Assembly (NCBI GenBank): GCA_036556825.1
Contig: DATBIR010000203.1
Coordinates: forward strand, 1-12,159
Reading direction: 5' to 3'
DNA from: JAJKJG01 sp036556825
GTDB lineage: Bacteria > Pseudomonadota > Alphaproteobacteria > Rhizobiales > Beijerinckiaceae
DNA length: 12,159 bases
Below the pieces are notes generated by a model. The model was given only the letters and a program-made list of their open reading frames with translations, was not told the DNA's origin and did not search any database. Made by a program: the position numbers and the translations under genes. How positions within the stretch are numbered: position 1 is the stretch's first letter; each line of letters opens with the position of its first letter. This document shows, one piece after another, positions 7,241-12,159 of this stretch.

Positions 7241-7261
7241 GCGCGGCGGCTTGCGCCGCGC
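7241..7261. terminator. GC-rich hairpin between convergent regA and mmcB
   Basis: Perfect 8-bp stem GCGCGGCG/CGCCGCGC with a 5-nt loop, 62 nt after the regA stop. Only a short TTTT (7271-7274) follows, 10 nt beyond the stem, so it is not a classic intrinsic terminator. Its place between converging genes makes a bidirectional stop or 3' end stabiliser plausible. Confidence 0.35.
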
Positions 7262-7318
7262 TCCCCAGTATTTTGCTGAAATTTGGTGGAACGGGCGGGC
7301 GGAGCCGCCGTGCAAAGC

Positions 7319-7349
7319 GGGCAAGACGGGGAAAGCGGGGAAGCCGGGG
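7319..7349 (+). other. candidate G-quadruplex / imperfect CGGGGAA repeat
   Basis: Four G-runs (GGG 7319-7321, GGGG 7328-7331, GGGG 7337-7340, GGGG 7346-7349) are separated by loops of 6, 5 and 5 nt, which meets the usual G4 pattern. The last three form an imperfect 9-nt repeat of CGGGGAA. It lies just past the mmcB stop, in the regA-mmcB convergent gap. Chance in a GC-rich genome cannot be excluded. Confidence 0.35.
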
Positions 7350-7363
7350 AGAGCAGCGGCAGC

Positions 7364-7855
7364 TCAATCCATCAGCCCGGCGGCGCCTTGCGGATCGACG
7401 AGCATGTGCAGGCGGCCGGCGGCCGCGTGCGCGAAGCGCAGCATGGTCGCCTTGCGGCGCGCGGCGGTGAGGCGATGCTCCGGCGCTTCGCGCAAGATTT
7501 CGGCGCCGAAGGAATCCGCCAGCATCAGGCCGGCCTCGGCCGGCAGGATCTCGGTCGGGAAGTCGGTCGGCACGGCGAAGAACAGGCGGTCGCAGAATTC
7601 GCGGTATTCAGACCATTTGCCGTCGGCACGGAAGTCGGCGACGCTCGACTTGATCTCGACAATCCAGATGGTGCCGTCGCCGCCGAGGGCGACGATATCG
7701 GCGCGCCGGCCCGTCGCGAGCGTCAGCTCCGTCACCGTCGAAAAGCCATGGCCGGCGAGCAGCCGGCGGGCGCCAAGCGCCGTGGCCAGCGCCGTCGGCG
7801 ACTGGCGGCCGTCCGGTGGCGGCACCGCCAGCGCATTGATGCGAAAGACGCTCAT
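7364..7855 (-). CDS. mmcB: MmcB-family DNA repair protein
   Basis: Member of the alphaproteobacterial MmcB family, known in Caulobacter as a mitomycin-C response gene involved in repair or damage-induced mutagenesis. The 163-residue protein shows the PD-(D/E)XK nuclease-like core: Glu43 (TELTL), Asp53 (GRRADIVAL) and ExK at Glu67/Lys69 (IWIVEIKSS). Family motifs DFRADGKWSEYREFCDRLFFA (75-94) and ARRKATMLRFAHAAAGRL (132-149) follow. The catalytic residues are present, so nuclease activity is possible but is inferred from the fold. A GTG at 7876 would add seven residues; ATG 7855 was preferred because the added residues look unlike the family and no Shine-Dalgarno site precedes the GTG. No alphaproteobacterial SOS box (GAAC-N7-GTTC or GTTC-N7-GTTC) is seen upstream; instead a perfect palindrome lies 34-58 nt before the start. 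Confidence 0.9.
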   Translation of the reverse strand: MSVFRINALAVPPPDGRQSPTALATALGARRLLAGHGFSTVTELTLATGRRADIVALGGDGTIWIVEIKSSVADFRADGKWSEYREFCDRLFFAVPTDFPTEILPAEAGLMLADSFGAEILREAPEHRLTAARRKATMLRFAHAAAGRLHMLVDPQGAAGLMD

Positions 7856-7888
7856 AGGTCCGATTTCCGTCGGCACATGCCCGGGTCA

Positions 7889-7913
7889 GGATCGATTCAG
7901 ATTGAATCGATCC
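7889..7913. repeat. perfect inverted repeat upstream of mmcB
   Basis: Arms GGATCGATTC and GAATCGATCC (10 bp, perfect) around AGATT. It lies 34 nt before the mmcB ATG. It contains two GANTC sites (7894-7898, 7904-7908), the target of CcrM methylase in alphaproteobacteria. No T-run follows on either strand, so it is unlikely to be a terminator. It could be an operator or one copy of a dispersed intergenic repeat. Confidence 0.55.
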
Positions 7914-8014
7914 CGCTCTCCTTCTCTGTGCATCCCATGATCCCGATCAGGTGGGGACTAGACTTCTTCGGCACGGCGGCGCGCACCTTGCCGGAGCATG
8001 CGCGAGGTCGTGAA

Positions 8015-8581
8015 TCACGCCAGGATAGCAAGAATTCCGAAGAACACGATCCACAGCGCGATCGCCGCCGCCACGACGACCGCCGTGTAGGCGGCCGCCT
8101 TGTCCGGAGGCGTGCGCATCAGGCGGGGCAGCCCGAGATAAAGAAGATAGATCGAATAAAGACCGAGAACGCCGAAGATCGACAGGGCCGGGATCAGAGA
8201 GAAGATGCCGGCGAGAAAGGCCGGCGTCATCGCGTAGGCGGCGACCTTGAAGGCTGCCAGCTGGTTGCGCTGACCGGCAAATGTGGGCGCGAGCGCGTCG
8301 ATGACGATGGCGAATACATAGATCATCGCCAGGGAGACGCCGAACTGCAGGACGGCTTGCACGAGACCGGTGAAGAACCCCGTCCTGACCGTGCCGATCA
8401 CGGGAACACTGATTCCGACGATGGACATGCCGATGAAGCCGGCAATAGCCGGGATCAAGGCAAGCGGCACCAGGTATCTCGTGTAGATGTCCTGAATGCT
8501 CGTCGGCTCCGCATCGACGATCGCCCACTCGGTCTTCGGCGTCAGCACGATGTTCTTCGCCCGATCGACAACGTTGTTCAT
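8015..8581 (-). CDS. Yip1-family integral membrane protein
   Basis: A 188-residue membrane protein starting MNNVVDRAKNIVLTPKTEW, the typical opening of bacterial Yip1-domain proteins (Pfam YIP1). About five hydrophobic segments follow, near residues 36-58, 66-98 (probably two), 118-152 (one or two) and 164-187. The cytoplasmic N-terminal about 34 residues precede the first helix. The bacterial family has no settled function; the eukaryotic Yip1 relatives act in membrane traffic. Two adjacent ATG codons (8584 and 8581) compete. ATG 8581 was chosen because GGGGGA on the minus strand lies 6 nt upstream. The gene is divergent from the ABC-like gene across 225 bp, and mmcB follows 159 bp downstream on the same strand. 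Shared control with the ABC-like gene is possible but only positional. Confidence 0.85.
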   Translation of the reverse strand: MNNVVDRAKNIVLTPKTEWAIVDAEPTSIQDIYTRYLVPLALIPAIAGFIGMSIVGISVPVIGTVRTGFFTGLVQAVLQFGVSLAMIYVFAIVIDALAPTFAGQRNQLAAFKVAAYAMTPAFLAGIFSLIPALSIFGVLGLYSIYLLYLGLPRLMRTPPDKAAAYTAVVVAAAIALWIVFFGILAILA

Positions 8582-8806
8582 CATTCGTCCCCCACTCCCG
8601 GCCGCCACGTCAGCTTGATGTTAAGCATGTGCGTTGATTCGGCGTAGCCGCAGCCGGTGCCTCTTACCAGCCTCCTGCTCCGGCTGCTAATCGCTTGTAG
8701 ACCTTCGGCGATTTGGCCTATCTGGACGGTGGGTCGGGCTTCGGTTGCGCGAGGGGGTGCGCGCCGGGTAACTTGGCCATATTCGAATTCCTCGCCAGGA
8801 CTCTTC
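8582..8806. other. divergent intergenic region between the Yip1 and ABC-like genes
   Basis: These 225 bp must hold the promoters for both genes. The only dyad seen is GCAGCCGG (8650-8657) with CCGGCTGC (8680-8687), 8-bp arms separated by 22 nt. AGGA at 8797-8800 is the ribosome-binding site of the ABC-like gene. No confident -35/-10 pair, CtrA box or other recognised operator was found. Confidence 0.4.
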
Positions 8807-11356
8807 ATGGAGCGCAATCCGGTTCGTTTCGTGTGGAAGACCACGCGCGCGCTCCACGCCGCGGCCATCGCCCTGTTGCTGATCGCCATCCCGATCCTGT
8901 GGCTCGGACTCGACCTCGTCCGGGTGGCGATCGACGACGCCATCGCGGGTCGCGTTTTTGACGGGCGGTCCGCGGCGCCGTTCCTACGCGTCGCGCTCAC
9001 CTTGCCAGAGCGGATCGCCGAAGAGCCGATCGTGTTCCTGCAAGGAATCTCGCTGGACCGCGGCAAGTTCGTGATGGCGTCGGTCGCGGCCCTTCTGGCG
9101 GTCGCCCTGGCGCTCTCGATCGGGGCTCTCCTGTTCGGGGCGATCCAGACGGTGGCCGGCGCGCGAGTCCTCGCACGGCTGCGGCGCACGATCGTCGACG
9201 GCATCGTCGGGGCGCGCCCCTCGGCGCGGGAAGACGTGCGGCACGCCGCGGCCCTTGCCGGCGAAGGCCTGGCGCGCGAGGGCGCGTTCCTCGGCTCGGC
9301 CGTGCTCACGCCGGCGGTCGGGGCGACCATCATTGCCGTCGCGCTCATTTATGCCGGATCGGTCGACTGGTGGCTCTCCGTCGCCCTTGCCGCCACGCTG
9401 CTGATCATCGCCTTCGTGTGGCCGCGCCGGCTCGACGCGCTCAGTCGGCTCAGTGACAGCCGGACCGGCGAGGGAGCGGCGCTGCGGCGCCTGCTCGTCG
9501 ATCTCGGGCGCCGCCTGCCGGCGATGCGCGCCCACGGCACCGCGGGGTTCGAGCGAAGCCGGGTCAGCGAGGATCTTGCCGTGCGCCGCCAGTCGGCTCG
9601 GCCTGCTGAACGGGACGCGAGCGCCGCCGCCGCCCTCACCACCCTCGCGTCGGCCTTCGTGCTCGTGGCGATAGTCGCCGCGGGCGCATGGGTCGGGCCA
9701 GCACGGGGCATCACGGCAGGCGAGATGGCCGCCGTCCTGGCCGCGGCAGCCGCCGCCGTGCTGGCGCTCGACCGTATGATGGACTGGCAGCGGGGGGTGG
9801 AAGCCTCGCGACGCCTTTTCGAGGAGATCGCGCGCGCGCTCGGCGGCTTCCAGTCGCGGGGCCGCGCGGCCCAGAGCGGCGCGCTGCCCGGCTCGGGCGT
9901 GCTCGCCGCCGAGGGCGTCGCCGCCTACGACCCCGCCACCGGCGCGCGGATCACGGGCGTCAACCTGTCGATCGTGATGCCCGCGCATGTCGCCCTCGTC
10001 GATGGCTCAGGCGGTTCGGCAAAGCTGTTCGCCGGGCTGGTGGGCGGCCAGATCGACCCCTCCGTCGGGCGCCTCACCTTCGCCGGCGTCGATCTGCCCT
10101 TCGCCGACCCGGGCGAGCGGGCGCGGCGCATCGCCTATGCCGGCGGCGACACGATCCTGATCGCCGGGACGCTGCGCCAGAACCTCCTGTATGGCTGCCA
10201 GGATGCGGCCGCCGCCGACATCGACCAGCGCCTGCTCGAAGCGGTGACGACCGCCGGCCTGGATGGTTTCGTCCATGCCCGCGGCCTCGCGGGCACCGTC
10301 GATCCGAAGCGCGAGCACAAGCTCGCGAGCGCCCTCGTCGACGCGCGGCGCGCCGTGCAGGCCGCCATCACCTCGGAAAACCTGCGCGCATGCGTCGAGC
10401 CGTTCGATCCACAGCGCTACAATCACAACGCCACGGTCGGCGAGAACATCCTGTTCGGCGTGCCTCTCGGCGACACGTTCCGCGAAAGCAATCTGCCGTC
10501 CCACCCGTTCGTGCGCGCGATCCTCGAGTCGGAAGGGCTGACCAAGCCCCTGACCGCCATGGGAACGGCGGTCGCCCAGAACATCATCGAGATTTTCGCG
10601 GACATCCCCGACGGGCATCCCCTGTTCGACCGCTTCTCCTTCTTCACTGCGGCGGAGCGCAGCTATTTCCAGGATCTCATCGAGCGCAAGAACGAGCGGC
10701 GGCGCGATGCGGAGAGCTCGCGTGACCGCGAGCGCCTGATCGGCCTGGCGCTGCGCTACAGCGAGAACCGCCACCGCCTCGGTCTTCTCGATGCCGATAC
10801 CGAACGACGCCTCGTCGGAGCGCGCGAGGCATTCGCCAAGCTGCTGCCCCTCAGCCTGCAGCCGGCGATCGAGTTCTACCATCCGGACCGGATCTGCGCG
10901 GCGGCCAGCGTCCAGGACAATCTGCTCTTCGGCCGCATCGCTCAGGATCGGGCCGGCGCCGAGACCGAGGTGCGCGCGTTGATCCAACGGGTGCTCACCA
11001 ATCGCGGCCTAAACCATGAGGTGTTCCGGGTCGGGCTCGACTCGCGCATCGACATCCGTGGCGACGGGCTCGATCCGCGGGAGATCGCCGCCATCGACCT
11101 CGCCCGCTGTCTCGTCCGGCGCCCGGACATCGTCGTCGTGGAACGCGCGCTCGACGGATTGTCGGGCCCCGTCGCCGAGGATCTGATCAAGCGCCTTCGC
11201 CGGGCCATGATCGGGCGCGGCCTCGTGATCGTCACCGCGTCCCTGCCGCCGAATCTCGACCAGCCGCCCTTCGACAGCATCGTGCGGTTCGAGAGCGGCG
11301 GCACCCGTATCGAGGACCGCCGCTCCAGCCAGACCACCGCGCTGGAGCCTGCATGA
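8807..11356 (+). CDS. ABC exporter-like protein with degenerate ATPase motifs and a large insertion
   Basis: An 849-residue protein built like a half-size ABC exporter. The N-terminal part (1-350) has about six hydrophobic segments (near 16-38, 88-118, 164-184, 188-205, 277-296, 303-322), followed by an ABC ATPase-like domain. The ATPase motifs align but are changed. Walker A is GSGGSAKL (400-407), with Ala for the last Gly and Leu for Ser/Thr. The Q-loop Gln is Gly447. The LSGGQ signature is LDPRE (755-759). Walker B ends in Glu779-Arg780 where Asp-Glu is expected. The H-loop His is Ser812. Residues from about 497 to 700 are inserted in the helical subdomain. ATG 8807 has AGGA 6 nt upstream. 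An in-frame GTG at 8657 would add 50 unlikely residues. The intact long frame argues against a pseudogene. Some Hyphomicrobiales relatives with the same layout are, as I recall, less degenerate. Substrate and role are unknown. Confidence 0.85.
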   Translation: MERNPVRFVWKTTRALHAAAIALLLIAIPILWLGLDLVRVAIDDAIAGRVFDGRSAAPFLRVALTLPERIAEEPIVFLQGISLDRGKFVMASVAALLAVALALSIGALLFGAIQTVAGARVLARLRRTIVDGIVGARPSAREDVRHAAALAGEGLAREGAFLGSAVLTPAVGATIIAVALIYAGSVDWWLSVALAATLLIIAFVWPRRLDALSRLSDSRTGEGAALRRLLVDLGRRLPAMRAHGTAGFERSRVSEDLAVRRQSARPAERDASAAAALTTLASAFVLVAIVAAGAWVGPARGITAGEMAAVLAAAAAAVLALDRMMDWQRGVEASRRLFEEIARALGGFQSRGRAAQSGALPGSGVLAAEGVAAYDPATGARITGVNLSIVMPAHVALVDGSGGSAKLFAGLVGGQIDPSVGRLTFAGVDLPFADPGERARRIAYAGGDTILIAGTLRQNLLYGCQDAAAADIDQRLLEAVTTAGLDGFVHARGLAGTVDPKREHKLASALVDARRAVQAAITSENLRACVEPFDPQRYNHNATVGENILFGVPLGDTFRESNLPSHPFVRAILESEGLTKPLTAMGTAVAQNIIEIFADIPDGHPLFDRFSFFTAAERSYFQDLIERKNERRRDAESSRDRERLIGLALRYSENRHRLGLLDADTERRLVGAREAFAKLLPLSLQPAIEFYHPDRICAAASVQDNLLFGRIAQDRAGAETEVRALIQRVLTNRGLNHEVFRVGLDSRIDIRGDGLDPREIAAIDLARCLVRRPDIVVVERALDGLSGPVAEDLIKRLRRAMIGRGLVIVTASLPPNLDQPPFDSIVRFESGGTRIEDRRSSQTTALEPA

Positions 11357-11390
11357 ACTGGGTAGTTGAGCATAGGCCGGCAGCCCGCGG

Positions 11391-11406
11391 TGTGCGCTGG
11401 CGCACA
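11391..11406. promoter_or_regulatory. palindrome with CRP/FNR-type geometry
   Basis: TGTGC-N6-GCACA, with a full 7-bp dyad TGTGCGC/GCGCACA around TG. The spacing equals that of the CRP consensus TGTGA-N6-TCACA, with the A/T at the inner half-site position replaced by C/G. It lies 33 nt before the MBL hydrolase ATG and 35 nt after the ABC-like stop. It may be an operator; a weak hairpin terminator (6-bp stem, then CCATTTTA) is the alternative. Confidence 0.4.
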
Positions 11407-11438
11407 GCCAAGCCATTTTAGGCGGGTCCACAAGCACC

Positions 11439-12159
11439 ATGATGTTGTGGAAAGCTCCCGCGCTAGGGGACGCGCTCCAGGTCCGATTCTGGGGCGTGAG
11501 GGGCTCTGTTTGCACGTCCGGTCCACGTTTCGTGGAGTTTGGGGGCCATACCCCCTGCGTGGAAATCCGTTGCGGAACCCGTCTTCTCATCATCGATGCC
11601 GGCACCGGGCTGTCGGCGCTCGGAGGCGAGCTGGGGCGTCAAGCGCCCGCCGAAATCGACATTCTTCTGAGCCACCTGCATCTCGATCACATCGGCGGGC
11701 TGCCGTTTTTCAAGCCGGCGCTGCTCGGCAACCGGCTGATCCGCCTCTATTGCGGCAATCTCGACGGCACCAGCGCGCAGGAGCCGCTCGAGCGCATCTT
11801 TTCGGAGCCGCTTTTCCCCGTCGGCCTCGACCAGCTTCCCTGCACGTTCGAGCATATCGGCTTCGAGGCGGGCGCGACGCTCCATCTGAGCGACGGCCTC
11901 GCCGTCGGGACCCACGGCCTGCACCATCCGGGCGGATCGACCGGCTTCCGCATCGATCACAAGGGGCGAAGCGTCTGCTACATCAGTGATATCGAGCATA
12001 CGGCCCCGTGGCCCCCGCCCGACCTCGCGCGCTTCATCCAGGATGCGGATCTGGTCATCTACGATGGCATGTTCTCGGAAGAGGAATACTGCGCCTGCGT
12101 CGGCTGGGGCCATTCCACGTGGCAGAAAGGGATCGCGCTGGCGAAGGCGGCGGGCGCGA
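11439..12159 (+). CDS. metallo-beta-lactamase-fold hydrolase, cyclic-nucleotide phosphodiesterase-like (C-terminus beyond window)
   Basis: The gene runs off the right edge; 240 residues are visible. It opens with VRFWGVRGSVCTSGP (15-29), then GGHTPCVEIR and LLIIDAGTGL (49-58). This start is typical of the PhnP / class II cyclic-nucleotide phosphodiesterase-like MBL group. The metal site is complete as far as seen: HLHLDH (His79, His81, Asp83, His84), a following His162 or His163, Asp184 (SDIEH) and His225 (GWGHST). These would bind two metal ions, so it should be an active hydrolase, probably cytoplasmic. The substrate is not known; 3',5'-cyclic nucleotides are a guess from family resemblance. 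ATG 11439 and ATG 11442 are adjacent and either may be used; the ribosome site is weak (AGGCGGG at 11420-11426). The gene follows the ABC-like gene by 82 bp on the same strand. Confidence 0.88.
   Translation, partial: MMLWKAPALGDALQVRFWGVRGSVCTSGPRFVEFGGHTPCVEIRCGTRLLIIDAGTGLSALGGELGRQAPAEIDILLSHLHLDHIGGLPFFKPALLGNRLIRLYCGNLDGTSAQEPLERIFSEPLFPVGLDQLPCTFEHIGFEAGATLHLSDGLAVGTHGLHHPGGSTGFRIDHKGRSVCYISDIEHTAPWPPPDLARFIQDADLVIYDGMFSEEEYCACVGWGHSTWQKGIALAKAAGA

Noticed and set aside
7283..8647. Plus-strand frame (454 codons) across mmcB and the Yip1 gene
   Set aside because: Antisense to two well-supported genes and compositionally abnormal.
8657..8806. Upstream GTG start for the ABC-like gene, adding 50 residues
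   Set aside because: No ribosome-binding site there; the added part is not ABC-like, and ATG 8807 has AGGA at proper spacing before a normal membrane-protein N-terminus.

Overview
The window comes from the chromosome of a GC-rich alphaproteobacterium, most likely of the order Hyphomicrobiales (Rhizobiales). This rests on gene content: a UdgX-type uracil-DNA glycosylase, an MmcB DNA-repair protein next to a RegB/RegA (ActS/ActR, PrrB/PrrA) redox two-component pair, a cysteine-type intracellular PHA depolymerase, and CtrA-like TTAA-N7-TTAA boxes. I cannot name the genus. No tRNA, rRNA, insertion sequence, phage gene or CRISPR array was seen, so this looks like core chromosome.

Layout. (1) 1-2828, plus strand: the C-terminal third of UdgX (cut by the window edge), a small exported protein 3 nt behind it, and a class A penicillin-binding protein 1A. 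(2) 2881-4975, minus strand: an intracellular PHA depolymerase (phaZ) followed by a YgjP/SprT-type zinc metallopeptidase, convergent with the PBP. (3) 4976-5199: a 224-bp divergent control region between phaZ and regB. It holds a chain of overlapping dyads, one perfect CtrA-type box and one single-mismatch box. (4) 5200-7179, plus strand: regB-regA, with the quinone motif, H-box, redox cysteine and Fis-type HTH all intact. (5) 7364-8581, minus strand: a Yip1-family membrane protein and, 159 bp downstream, mmcB, with a 10-bp-arm perfect palindrome between them. (6) 8807-12159, plus strand and divergent from the Yip1 gene: an 849-residue ABC-exporter-like protein whose ATPase motifs are nearly all altered and which carries a roughly 200-residue insertion, then a palindrome with CRP/FNR geometry, then a metallo-beta-lactamase-fold hydrolase running off the end.

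How the parts may work together. PHA breakdown releases carbon and reducing equivalents, and RegBA is a quinone/redox sensor, so the shared phaZ-regB control region may link carbon-store use, redox state and, through CtrA, the cell cycle. UdgX and MmcB are both DNA-repair proteins but lie in separate transcription units. The least explained part is the right end: a pseudo-ATPase ABC exporter followed by a hydrolase resembling cyclic-nucleotide phosphodiesterases. It keeps a long intact reading frame but seems unable to hydrolyse ATP in the usual way, so a structural, sensory or regulatory role is possible.

The high GC content produces many long open frames on the wrong strand or frame; these were left out. 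No stretch over 300 bases lacks a gene.
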